64,000 bases of DNA, from the NCBI GenBank assembly GCA_019279435.1, contig JAAALK010000287.1, positions 14,570,162 through 14,634,161 of the forward strand, read 5' to 3'. Every line of letters starts with the position of its first letter. Position 1 is the first letter of the stretch. The DNA is from Zizania palustris. Lineage: Eukaryota > Streptophyta > Magnoliopsida > Poales > Poaceae. This document shows, piece by piece, positions 11,919 to 23,468 of the stretch. The translations under genes were made by a program, and so were the position numbers. Below the pieces are notes generated by a model. The model ran no database searches, had not been told where the DNA came from, and worked only from the letters and a program-made list of their open reading frames with translations.

Positions 11919-13850
11919 CCTTTGGGATTCTCCTGGCTTGACAATCGAAGAATTACCTTGGTCTATAAGTATTTGACTTTCTTCATTTTTCCCTTTCATG
12001 CTTTCTGCCCTCTGCCTGCTATTTACTTGCCAGAAGTGTTTTTTGCTTCCTTCTTTATTATGTTAAACCTGCACTTTGGTGACTCTGGAATGGCTACTCT
12101 CAATGTGATCCCTGAGGTAAGTTTTTATTCCCTACTGTCCTTTCTTTTTCCTTCACAACTTATTATCACATTTCTTTTCCCCCTTTTGTAGAACCTGTAG
12201 GATCATATACTAATCCCCATAACCACTCATCCTTCTAGTTTCTTTCTAGGCCATTTATGCAACCCAGACCTTATTGATTTAATAAACACTGAAACTTGTA
12301 GAATCCCTTTCAAATGTTCCCCTATGCGTCCTTCTAATTAGGGCTATGGTTTCAATTCTTTTCCTTCTCCTATCCCTGGCTGGTGCGACTGGTATTTTAG
12401 AGTATTGGCCACCTACCACTCCCTCTAGGATGACATCGACATCAGTCATTACATCGACCTTTCTCTAGCTGAGCCGTATCTGAACGAGCCTATGCTAGCC
12501 GCTTCTTGTTACTTCTGGTCTGATGCCTTGAATGCCTTCATTTTTGGTCATGGGCCGATGAGTCCCACTTTGCTTGATGTCTTCTTTTTGACCTGACTCA
12601 ATATTGACTCACCAGCCAACCCCTTCCCTTTTCGTTTCCAACCATCCCATCACCTCAGCGTCATGCTGGTTGATGTCTGGGGCTGATACCATTGAACACA
12701 TTGCTTTTCTAAACCTATGGTTGGAAGAGTTCATTTTATGCATACCGGCTCTGGCCCCGACTTTTCAATTTTAGTTTTTCGTGGAATAGCTTGCCGCCCG
12801 TGCGCGGATTCCTTTTGGTCAGTATCTCCTTGGAGCGACCTACCGTCTCCTTCACCTCGTATCGGTCGACCTGTCGACTGGTAACATCGTCGACTGTCCT
12901 AGAGGCCCCAACTAGTTCCTCTAGCTTTGGCTCAATATTTATATGGCCGATGTCATTGGAGGAGTCCCTCTTGCCCAATCGCTTTTTCCTGCCAATTTTC
13001 TAGAATCGATCGTCCCCGCCTATCGTCGCTGCTCTTCCTTAGGAGAAGCGGCAGCATCCTTTCCTGCTTTCTCTTTGTCTTCTGTGGCTTTGACCATTTT
13101 CTTCAAAAACTTCTAAACTGGGTTCTCTGATCAGACCATCTGGTTCCCCTTTGGGTATTTCTCGGAGTATGAATGCCTTCATCGGCTAGTCTTTCCTGAT
13201 GTGTCCCGAGATGAAGAATCCCTCTATATATTCTTAGTCGCAACTTCTCCTTGATTGCTTCCTATCGACTTTACCGATGAACACCCTCATCAGACCTCCT
13301 ACGAATTTTACCACACATCGGTCTTCTCCCGGCAGTTGGGCTTCGGCCAACTCCGACCCCTTGTCTTTTTCGTTGGTTAGATTCGAAGCCGTGGGAGAGT
13401 CATGAGCGCCTTGGAGTGGCATTGCCTTTCCCATATGACCGACGAGATCCGCACCGGAGATCTTATTTCCTAGACAACCTGTCAGGTGACTTCCATCGCC
13501 TTCCGCCAATGGTGGGGCGAGTTGAAGCAACATATCTTCAACTGTTCCTCATTGATTTACCGGGAGCGGCTTCACCCAAACGATGCCGATGCAGGGCCCG
13601 AGGTAAACATTTCGACTTACCCTTTCCATTTATTTCTACTGTCTTCTGTTTCATCTGATTGAACTTGCTTTCTGTAGGATGATGATCACAATGCCCCCCT
13701 GGTGAGCTCTAGTGGTCGGCCAATACAATACGGGTCGGTATCGGCCACTACAAACTTAGGTGCTGGCGCCTCCACTCCCACGGTGTGGGTGAATGGAAGG
13801 TTGTCCTAGATCGCTGATCGTGCTGAGGAACTTCGATCGGCTATCGGAGG
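11919..13850 (+). pseudogene. Antisense spliced ORF with plant-mobile-domain-like motif
   Basis: This is opposite in strand to element II pol and lies between its integrase and PPT. The block FWSDALNAFIFGHGPMSPTL, followed by LDVFFLT, at about 12508-12593 matches the hallmark of the plant mobile domain (PMD, aminotransferase-like) family. Two intron-like segments have canonical ends: 12117-12191 (GTAAGT...TTGTAG) and 13603-13677 (GTAAAC...CTGTAG). Several stops interrupt the frame, including TGA at 12594-12596 inside the PMD block. Antisense extra ORFs are known in Tat-lineage Gypsy elements, and this fits that pattern. PMD proteins have roles in silencing in plants; a role for this copy is not implied. 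Confidence 0.65.
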
Positions 13851-14189
13851 GAGAAGCCGATTTGAAAGTGAAGCCGAAGGGAGCCCGCTAGGCAATTTCT
13901 TTGTGAATTTGTGTAACACGGTTGCCTTATAATCTGGGAGACTGGATGTATTTTTTTAATTTTGTATGACTTGATTTCTAGTTGTGTTCTGTGGCATACG
14001 ATGCTTCTGCATCGGCCGTTTGAAGGAGATACCACTAGTATCCACTTTTTGGCGCGTAGATCCCTAGGCATTTATCCAAACGCTTGGGAAGTACTTCTTT
14101 AGGTATTTCTCATTCAATGCTTTCTAGAATACTTCTCTATCCAGTCCTTCAAGTAAACAGGCGTTGCCAGGCACTACTCGATGTATATG

Positions 14190-15131
14190 AAATGGTCCCT
14201 CCTAATTTGGGGACCACTTACCGAACCTATTGTCTTTAGACCCGATCGGTAGGATAAGTTTCCATACGAGCTCTCCTTGTTCAAACGATTTTGGCACCAC
14301 CTTCTTATTATAGAACCTGACAATCCTTGCTTTGTTTTCTTCAACTTTTTCAAAGGCCCTCAATCGGACCTGCGCTAGATTGTCTAGACCATCCGTCATT
14401 AGATTATAATAATCATCGGCTGTGAGTTGGTCTTGTAACGTGATCTTTCTTGAGCTGATGTTATTCTCCCATGGTAATACTACTTTGTGGCCATAGACTA
14501 ACTGATATGGTGGCACTTGAGTGGATCTGTGATGTGCCATTCGATAAGCCTAGAGTGCTTCTGATAAAGACTAATTCCAACGCCTCAGCTGTTCATTGAT
14601 CTTATGCTTTATTAACTTGATCAAACTCTAATTGGATGCTTCTGCTTGACCATTAGCCTATGCATAATACGACGATGAATTTAAGAGTTTGATCCCCATA
14701 CCGGTTGTGAACTGCTGATATTCCTCCAACACAAAAATTGTCCCTTGATCTGTGGTGATAGTATGTAGGATTCCAGACCGATATATTATATGTTCCCTGA
14801 TGAATTCGATGGCATCGGTAGATGTGACTTTCTTGAGTGGAATGGACTCTACCCACTTCATGAAATAATCAGTGGCTTCTATTATGAACTTATGACCTTT
14901 GCTTGATGCCGGATAGATTTGGTCAATCATATCGATACCTCATCCCTTGAAGGGCTAGGGTTTGATTATTGGGTTCATTGCCAATGCGGGTGTCCTCTGG
15001 ATGGCTCCAAATTTCTGACAATCCTAACACTCCTTATAATATCTTATGCAGTCTCCCACCATAGTCGGCCAGAAATAACCTGCTCTCCGAAGCAACCACT
15101 TCATCTTCTAAGCTGACTGGTATGTCCCACA
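14190..15131 (-). pseudogene. pol: Integrase of element II (broken)
   Basis: Minus-strand pieces in order: a zinc-binding tail with KEC-stop-DCQKFG (TAG at 15024-15026 between the two cysteines); the catalytic core with IDQIYPASSKGHKFIIEATD and then ITTDQGTIF; and a C-terminal part with STQVPPYQLVYGHKVVLPWE and later ARIVRFYNKKVVPKSFEQGE. The family inserts element cDNA into chromosomes. The reading frame is split into at least three segments by stops and shifts, so it is inactive. It follows RT/RNase H in normal polyprotein order. Confidence 0.85.
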
Positions 15132-15213
15132 TATACCATCATGTATCTCAGACATCACCACTTTAGCTTCTTTGATTCTTATGAACTTGATTGAGGAGAA
15201 CCCCATCGATCAT

Positions 15214-17126
15214 CTAGTGGTAAAAGTCTTTGCCGAGAAGGATGTATTTTGTTGTTTGGTACCTGAGTTTTCTTGGCGTCGGCGTCGGCGGGTTCTTCAA
15301 ATATTTGGTGGAGAATGACTTGATGGTGTAGGAAAACTCAAATGATGCGCCCCAAGGGGAGACGATCACTAGGCCAATACCACATCTGTGTCGGCACACC
15401 GACCCGTCGAAGAACAATGTGCATGATCTTGGCTCCACATGTGTTACCATCGTGTCCCTATGCTGAATTATGAAATTGGCTATCGCTTGACCTTTTATTG
15501 CTTTAGCCGATTCATATTTGAGATCAAATTCGATTAGAGCGAGGACCCATTTTCCGATACGTCCTTTTAATACTAGGGTCGATAACAGATATTTGATGAC
15601 ATCGACCTTATATATTATGGTGCACTCCATCGAAAGCAGCACCGACCCATCGAAGAACAACGTGCATGATGTTGGCTCCACATGTGTTACCCTCGTGTCC
15701 CTGTGCTGAACTATGAAATCGGCTATCGCTTGACCTTTTATTGCTTTAGCTGATTCATATTTGAGATCAAATTCGATTATAGTGAGGACCCATTTTTCGA
15801 TACATTCTTTTAATACTGGGGTCGATAGCAGATATTTGATGACATCGACCTTATATATTATGGTGCACTCCGTCGAAAGCAGATAATATCTCAACTTAGT
15901 GCACGCGAAGTACAAGCATAGACAGAGCTTCTCCACCACTAGGTATTGGGTCTCGACGTCTAGAAGCCTCATGCTGAGATAGAAAATTACCCTCTCCTTC
16001 TTATCGACTTCTTGAATCAGGACTACATCGATGACTTCATCATCGGCTGATAAATATAACTTGAATGAAGCCTCTTTTTGTGGTGACATTAGTACTGGTG
16101 GTGAACTTAGGTACTCTTTGATTTCATCAAAAGCTCTCAACTGCTTGTCTCCCCATGTGAATTCTTGGTCGGGATTCAACTTTAGAAATGGAGTGAACGA
16201 CTCTATTTTCTTCGAGAGGTTTGCTATGAACCTTCTGAGAAAATTTATCTTCTCGATCAATGACTGCAATTCAATTTTATCAGCAGGGGGTTGAGTGTTT
16301 TTTATGGCCTCGATACTGCGCTGGCTGATCTCGATCCCTCTTTCGTGCACAATAAAGCCTAGGAACTTCCCCGCTGATACACCAAAGGCACATTTTTTGG
16401 GATTCTTCTTCAATTCGTATTTCCGAGCCCTCTCTAGAACTTGTCGTAGATCGGGTACGTGATCTTGAATGATGCTTGATTTTACCACAATGTCATCAAT
16501 GTATATATCTACTAACATGCCGATCAAGTCATGGAAAATGTAATTCATGGCTCTCTGGTAAGTTGCTCCGGTGTTCTTCAAGCCGAAGGTCATCACTACC
16601 CACTCATATAACCCGATGGCCCCTGGGCACCGGAAAGCCGTTTTATGAATATCTTCATCAGCCATGAAATTCTGATTATAGCTTGTATTCCCGTCCATGA
16701 AGCAGATGATCTTGTGACTTAATGCGGCATCCAACAACAAATTTGCGATTGGTATTGGGTACGCATCTTTTGGGGTCGCCTTATTCAGATCTCTGAAACC
16801 AACACAAATTTTGAGATTCCCACTTTTCTTCCATATTGGTACTATATTCAACACTCATTCTGCATATCGACACGGTCTTATGAACCCTGCATCGTATAAC
16901 CTTGTTACCTCGGTCTTGATATCTGGGTATATTTCCACCTTGAATCACCGAGGTGACTGCTTGAATGGATGATATCCCTGTTTTATTGGTAGACGAAGTT
17001 TTACGATTGATCGGCTTAAACCTGGCATCTCATGATACTCCAATGCAAAACAATCCTGATATTCCCGTAGCAACGTGATTAGTTCACTCTTTATCTCATC
17101 GGGAAGTTGAGCACTTACGAAGGTTG
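15214..17126 (-). pseudogene. pol: Reverse transcriptase and RNase H of element II (broken)
   Basis: From the right: the linker with EMPGLSR at about 17025, RT starting around 16900, the block VGFRDLNKATPKDAYPIP, FMDGNTSYNQ (normally FMDGYSGYNQ), and YIDDIVVKS in place of YVDD. Connection domain and RNase H follow, with LFFDGSV near 15410 and 15655. Stops occur at 16855-16857 and upstream in the linker near 16944. A 243-bp in-frame tandem duplication lies in RNase H (15399-15882). Element III is inserted immediately to the right, at TSD 17127-17131, within the protease-RT linker. Confidence 0.88.
15399..15882. repeat. In-frame 243-bp tandem duplication inside RNase H
   Basis: Two head-to-tail copies (about 15399-15640 and 15641-15882) each encode CTIIYKVDVIKYLLST, then FDLKYESAKAIKGQAI and CTLFFDGSV. 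The period of 243 bp is 81 codons, so the frame is kept. The copies differ by roughly 5-6% by eye, so the duplication is not recent. Confidence 0.9.
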
Positions 17127-17131
17127 GCCTC

Positions 17132-20022
17132 TATAACACCCTTATTTTTCAAACTGTCAAACCGAAAATTTCAAACCGAATTTCAAAATTTAAATTTATT
17201 TAAAGGATGAAAAGCTTTGCAATTTAAAACCCTTAGCTGAAAATATTGAATTTTGAAATTTTATAATTTTGTTAGGGTTCTTGAACCTTAAAATATTTTA
17301 TAAAATTATTTTGGAAATTTTTAGAATTCAAATTCATATTTTAAAATTTAATACTATTTTCTGGAATTAAATTAATTCGAAAAACTATTTTTTTCCCTTA
17401 GTGGGCCGCTCCCTCGCTTTCGGCCCGACCGGCCCGCAGCCTGCTTCCCTCCCCTCTCTCTCTGCCGCGTGGGGCCCGCATGTCGGCGCTTTCCCCCACG
17501 CTGGCCTCCCCTCTCCTCTCTCTCTGGCCGTCGGGCCCCGCTTGTCAGGTCGCCAGCCCCTCCTGCGTGCGGGCCCCGCCTGTCGGCCGGATCCCCTTCT
17601 TCTTCGCGCCGGCCGCCCGCGCCCCACCCTCTCTCTCTTTCCTCCCCCGTCGCAACCGATTTTCGGTTTCGCCGGCGCCGCGCCCCCGCGTTCTCGACGT
17701 CCGCGCCCCTCCCTCCGGCTCCTATATATCGCGTCGCAACCGAATCCGTTGCCCATTTTCGCTTTCGTCGCTCCTCTTCGCCGGGATTCGCTTCGCCCCA
17801 AAGCTCACCGCCGCCTCTGTTTCCGCCTCCGGCCGCGCCTTGCCGCCGCCGGTGACCGCCTCCGCCTCCGCCGTCGGCTCCTTCGCCCTCGCCGTCCCCC
17901 GCTGATCCCCGGCGTCACCTTCGTTCGGCCATCCCGCCGCCGGAAGCTGTCCGCCGCCATCCGCCTGAACGCGCCGCCGCCCAAAGCTCGCCGCCGGCCT
18001 CCTTCCGTCCTCGACCTCCGCCGCCCTAGGTACCCCCGTGACCCCCGCTTTCCCCTCTATCCATTTTTGCGATTACCTTAGACCCTAGGGCCGCCGCTCG
18101 CCGGCGTTGCCGCTCGCCGCCGTGGCCGGAGCCGGGGAAGAAGACCCCCCTGGGCGCCCCGTGTCCGTGTGCCGTGCCGGACGCGTGGCCAGCCGTTCGA
18201 TGGCCATCGGATGGTTGTGGCTGGCCCGGTCCATGGCGCCGGTGCGCGGGAGCGCCGTGCGCTCGGTTCGCCGTGAACTCGCGGTGCGCGCGGTCTGTGG
18301 TCCACCGTGGACCAAGTGCGCGCGTGCGTCGGTCCACCAGTCCACCGTGGACCGTTTCCGATGAATTTAGGTTTAAAATCTGGCAGAAATTGATTAAATC
18401 TTGTAAAATGCATATTAAATTCAAAATAACTCCGATTGAGCCCATTCAAATTTCCAAATGTTCATAAAATTATTTTCTACATGCTGATGTAATTATTTTG
18501 TACTGTTTGTATGGAAGATTGTACTGTTATTTAATTGTTTTGTTCTCTCGACGCTTTGTAGTCGAAGTCGAGGCGACCGACGAATTGCCGATTGCCGCCG
18601 AAGACCCGAATCTTTGCTACGAGGATCAAGGCAAGTCACCGGACCCTCTTGTGGACATAGTTGATCATGTTGAACCTATTTTTCGCAATAAACGCTATAA
18701 CCCATAGGTTAAATATTGCATTAGCGATAAACTGTTCACTTTGTAGTTTATCTAGTTAATATATAGTTTTGCTCCCTGAAGTGTAAACCCAAGCCATGCT
18801 TGTATCACCTCCTCCTTGTCGCCAGTGTCGTTAATAGTTAGCGCTGTATAATTTAGGCGCATTAATGCTAGCTTTAATATAATTAATTTTAGTCGTCAGG
18901 TTATTTTCTCTAAACCCCTTTGGATATATATAAGTCTCGTCTCGTCGATTTCTGAATTGTGGAAAGCATTGTGGAGTCGAAGTGATGTTGTGCATGGTGG
19001 GTTCCGGGTGCAAGCTAGTGCATTGGTGGTCGCACCCGGGGCACTATAAGGACCGGTCTGCGGGATCTGTCGCGAAGCATAATCGTGCTAGCCACAAGTC
19101 TATGGGTAAGGCCTAATCCGTAGTATGGGTCGGTTCAGCCGGATGCACCGAGCAGAGGAGACAAGATCATCTATCGGGAGTTGCCCAGTGATGACTTGTG
19201 CTGACGAGGCACTAATGGGGGTCGCACGTCTACCAATCGGGGTCTACTCAGACGTTATGAGTGAGATCCCAGTGGAGCGTCGATGAAACCTAGTGAGGTT
19301 GTCCTCTTGCTGAGCCGGACATGCGAAAGGTTTTGGCATGAGTTCCTTCGGGGTGACATGGTGTCATCTCGACACACTGTTGTGTGCGGGAGCGAGTGCC
19401 TTGTGGGTAAATTAGTACACCTCTGATCAGAGTATAACTTTTCGAAATGCCGTGCCCACGGTTACGGGCGGCCAAGTGATGTTCTCCGCAGTTAGCTTTC
19501 AGTGTTGAAGTTGTGAATTGCATGTCATGATCAGTATGGGTTTGAAAGAGCGAGTGGGCACAGGTGTGCAACTCGAGGTAGTGGAAAGTTAAGTTCTGTT
19601 ATTTAATTCAGCATGTTTTTTTCTGTTTAACACTGCTCATTAAATATTAAATAACAATTAATCTGCTTTTACGCAAATAGCCTAGTTATGCATCCTTGTT
19701 CAATAGCCATCATTATATGCATGTCCGTGGCTTGTTGAGTACTTTGTACTCACCCCTCGTGGGCTAATTCTTTTAGATGTCGTGTACGAAGAAGAAGTCC
19801 AGGAGTAGCGTCCCAGGCGAGGAGTCGGATCCTTGGAGCCAAGGCGTTCTGCAGCTGAATCATTTTGCTTCCGCTTTATTTTGATGTGTAATCAGTGTAG
19901 CCTATGAGCTACGTACTCGTTTTATTTCCTTTTAATTCGTTGTCAGTTGTGATCGTCTTGTAATAATGACATTTCATTTATATTCAATGAATTTGTGGTT
20001 CGTGAGAACCCGGGTCGTTACA
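17132..20022 (+). repeat. 5' LTR of element III
   Basis: 2891 bp, beginning TATAACACCC (the partner begins TGTAACACCC) and ending GGGTCGTTACA. A very GC-rich block covers 17400-18360, with a TATA-like TATATATCGCG at about 17722. Candidate splice signals lie at 18029 (CTAG|GTACCC) and 18561 (TTTGTAG). After the latter is an acidic frame containing DELPIAAEDPNLCYEDQGKS, also intact in the other LTR. Frames in the GC-rich block are compositional and I do not call them genes. Confidence 0.93.
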
Positions 20023-20025
20023 AGA

Positions 20026-20038
20026 TGGTATCAGAGCC
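20026..20038 (+). other. Primer binding site of element III
   Basis: TGGTATCAGAGCC lies three bases after the LTR end and is the standard initiator-Met tRNA PBS of plant Gypsy and Copia elements. Confidence 0.95.
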
Positions 20039-20414
20039 GACTCGACTGTAGGAAGCCCCCTGGACCGTCGATAGGAATTATTTTAAAATCTTCTAAACCA
20101 ATTTCCTTGGATAGTTTTGTTTATACTTCTTGTCTAATCTTGTTTTATTCTGTTCTGTCGCCTCTCCAAACTTCAAAATTTTTGTAGCATGTCTTTGCGA
20201 GCGAGATGCAGGTAGAGCCTTAGAACGCTAGCTTCCGTAGTTGTTAGTCTTATTTGTTAGATTGTTTGTTTGTATGCTTGATTTTGTGTTTGCTTGTAGT
20301 GTGCATGTTTGGCAACTAGTGCCAAGGACGTGCTAATTTGTTATTAAAACCTTTTCACCCTTTTTCTAAGTTTTCGCGTTATCCTCTTGGGTGGGTCCGC
20401 TTATCTCCTTCTAG

Positions 20415-23400
20415 ATGTCTTCCAACCCGAGCGACAATCCTGAGGCTAGCACTGCCAGAGCCAGTCAACCAGCTGCTGAAGATCACCATCAGGCAACCGA
20501 GACTCCAATGGTGAACCAGATAGCCTTGGAAGAAGTGCGTGTTGTCAAAGAGTTCATGGATGTTTTTCCTGAAGATCTGCCAGGGATGCCGCCAAAAAGG
20601 GACATCGAGTTCAGAATTGACCCTGTGCCAGGAACCACTCCCATCTCAAAGCGCCCGTACAGAATGGTCGCTAATGAGCTAGCGGAGGTAAAGAAGAATA
20701 TTGAAGATCTCGAGCAAAAAGGGTACATCAGGCCGAGTACTTCCCCATGGGGAGCACCGGTAATCTTTGCAATGAAGAAGGACAAGACAAAGAGAATGTG
20801 TGTTGATTACAGAGCTTTGAATGAAGTCACCATCAAGAACAAGTACCCATTGCCTCGCATTGATGATTTGTTTGATCAGTTGAAAGGAGCTACAATGTTC
20901 TCTAAGATTGATCTCCGATCAGGTTACCATCAGTTGAGAATCAGAGAGGAAGATATTCCAAAGACTGCTTTCACATCAAGATATGGTCTGTACGAGTATA
21001 CAGTGATGTCGTTTGGACTTACTAATGCTCCAGCATTCTTTATGAACATGATGAATAATGTCTTCATGGACTGTTTGGACAAGTTCATTGTGGTGTTCAT
21101 CGATGATATCCTCATTTACTCCAAGACCCCAGAAGAACATGAAGAGCACCTTCGTCTGTCTCTGACGAAGCTAAGAGAACATCAGCTATATGCCAAGTAC
21201 AGCAAGTGTGAGTTTTGGATGTCTGAAGTAAAGTTTTTGGGACACATCATATCAGATAAAGGGGTAGCAGTGGACCCTACTACTGTTGAAGCAGTGACAG
21301 ATTGGTTGTAGCCTACATCAGTTTCCGAGATTCGTAGTTTTCTTGGATTGGCGGGTTATTACCGTCGATTCATCGAGAACTTCTCTAAGATCGCCAAGCC
21401 CATGACCAGATTGCTTCAGAAGGACACCAAGTTCAAGTGGACACCAGATTGTGAAGAAAGCTTCCGTACCTTGAAGAAAAAGTTAGTCTCAGCACCAGTG
21501 TTGACTCTGCCGGATATTCGAAGCGATTTTCATGTCTATTGTGATGCGTCTCGTCAAGGACTGGGATGCGTATTGATGCAAGATGGAAAAGTGGTATCGT
21601 ATGCCTCACGTCAGCTTCGCCCTCATGAGCTGAACTATCCTACTCATGGTCTAGAGCTAGCAGCCGTAGTACATGCTTTAAAAATTTGGAGGCATTACCT
21701 CATCGGCAACAGATGTGAAGTGTTCACTGATCACAAGAGTCTGAAGTATATATTCACACAGCCAGATCTGAACCTAAGGCAAAGAAGATGGCTAGAGTTG
21801 ATTAAAGATTACGACATGGGAATTCATTATCATCCAGGCAAAGCTAATGTAGTGGCAGATGCATTAAGTCGAAAAGGGTATTGCAACGCCATAGTTCTCC
21901 AAGACAGCGCCCCTATGTTGTGTCGTGAGATGGAAAGATTGAATCTAGGAGTCACAACCCGAGCATACCTTGCTACGCTCGAGGCAAAACCAACTCTCGA
22001 AGATCAGATTCGTGAAGCTCAAAAGGAAGATCCAGATATGGCAGATATAAAGAAGAACATGAGGAAAGGGAAAGCCCCCGGTTTCTCGGAAGATGAAATG
22101 GGAACAGTTTGGTTTGGAAATCATCTCTGTGTACCGGATAAGCCAGAGTTGAAGACCATTATTCTAAAGGAAGCCCATGATACCTTGTACTCTATCCATC
22201 CCGGAAGTATGAAAATGTATCAGGACTTAAAAGAGAAGTATTGGTGGGTTAGTATGAAAAGAGAGATCGCCGAATATGTGGCCATGTGTGACACTTGTCA
22301 GCGGGTCAAAGCGGAACACCAAAGGCCAGCAGGACTGTTACAGCCTCTTAAGGTTCCCGAGTGGAAGTGGGAAGAAGTCGGTATGGATTTTATTACCGGT
22401 CTGCCCAGAACTCAAGCAGGTAATGATTCGATATGGGTGATCATTGATCGTTTGACTAAAGTGGCTCACTTTATAGCAGTCAAGACAACTTACAGTGGAC
22501 CAAAGTTAGCAGAACTGTATATGGCTCGGATAGTGTGTTTGCACGGTGTTCCAAAGAATATCATTTCAGATAGAGGAAGTCAGTTTACTTCAAAGTTCTG
22601 GAAGAACCTGCAAGAAGAGCTTGGTACCAGGTTAAATTTCAGTACAGCATATCATCCTCAAACAGATGGTCAGACAGAAAGAGTTAATCAGATTCTCGAA
22701 GACATGTTAAGAGCTTGTGCCTTAGACTTTGGAGGTTCTTGGGATAAAAATTTGCCGTATGCCGAGTTTTCCTACAACAACAGTTATCAGGCTAGTCTAC
22801 AAATGTCACCGTTTGAAGCTCTGTATGGTCGCAAGTGCAGAACCCCTCTGCTTTGGGATCAGACCGGAGAAAGTCAGGTTTTTGGGACAGATATCCTTCG
22901 TGAAGCCGAAGCCAAAGTCAAGGTTATTCAGGACAGGTTGAAGATAGCTCAGTCTCGTCAAAAGAGTTATGCCGATGTTCGTCGCCGAGATTTGTCTTTT
23001 AAAGAAGGAGACCATGTTTATCTCCGAGTGACCCCGCTTCGTGGTACTCAAAGGTTTAACATGAGAGGCAAGCTCGCTCCTCGCTTTGTTGGTCCGTTCT
23101 TGGTTACCCATCGCCGAGGAGAGGTTGCCTACGAGCTTGAGCTACCAGCGTCGTTGTCAGGTGTACACAATGTGTTTCATGTCTCGTAGTTGAAGAAATG
23201 CCTTCGCGTGCCTACTGAGCAAGCCGATCATCAGCAGTTGGAGATTCAAGAAGATCTGACTTATGTGGAGAAGCCTATCCGCATTCTGGATACCAATGAG
23301 CGAGTTACAAGGAGCAAGGTTATCAAGTTCTGCAAGGTTCAGTGGAGTAACCATTCACCAGAGGAAGCGACGTGGGAAAAAGAGGGCGAGTTAAAGGCTT

Positions 23401-23456
23401 CGCATCCCGAGTTGTTCGAAGGTCGTTTCGAATCTCGAGGACGAGATTCTCTTTAA
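20415..23456 (+). pseudogene. pol: pol polyprotein of element III: RT, RNase H, integrase, chromodomain
   Basis: One frame of 1,013 codons is interrupted by TAG at 21309-21311 and 23187-23189. The start ATG at 20415 begins a short gag-like leader (MSSNPSDNPEASTARAS), which fuses in frame to the protease-RT linker (VVKEFMDVFPEDLPGMPPKR). Then RT with VDYRALNEVTIKNKYPLPRI and FIDDILIYSK; RNase H with VYCDASRQGLGCVLMQDGK; an integrase zinc finger (H...H...C-D-T-C near 22290), core with DFITGLP, ISDRGSQFTSKFW and HPQTDGQTERVNQ; and a C-terminal chromodomain (TRSKVIKFCKVQWSNHSPEE, then TWEKE). Chromodomains steer integration to marked chromatin. Gag and protease are missing, so even without the stops it could move only with help. 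Confidence 0.95.
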
Positions 23457-23468
23457 GGGGGGTAGGTT
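23454..23468 (+). other. Polypurine tract of element III
   Basis: TTAAGGGGGGTAGGTT directly precedes the 3' LTR start at 23469. Confidence 0.9.

Noticed and set aside
17401..18081. Long Pro/Arg-rich reading frames in the GC-rich part of the element III LTR (and 23738-24349)
   Set aside because: Overlapping frames on both strands, present in both LTR copies and produced by CG-rich composition; no domain, and a 17-bp indel changes the frame between copies.
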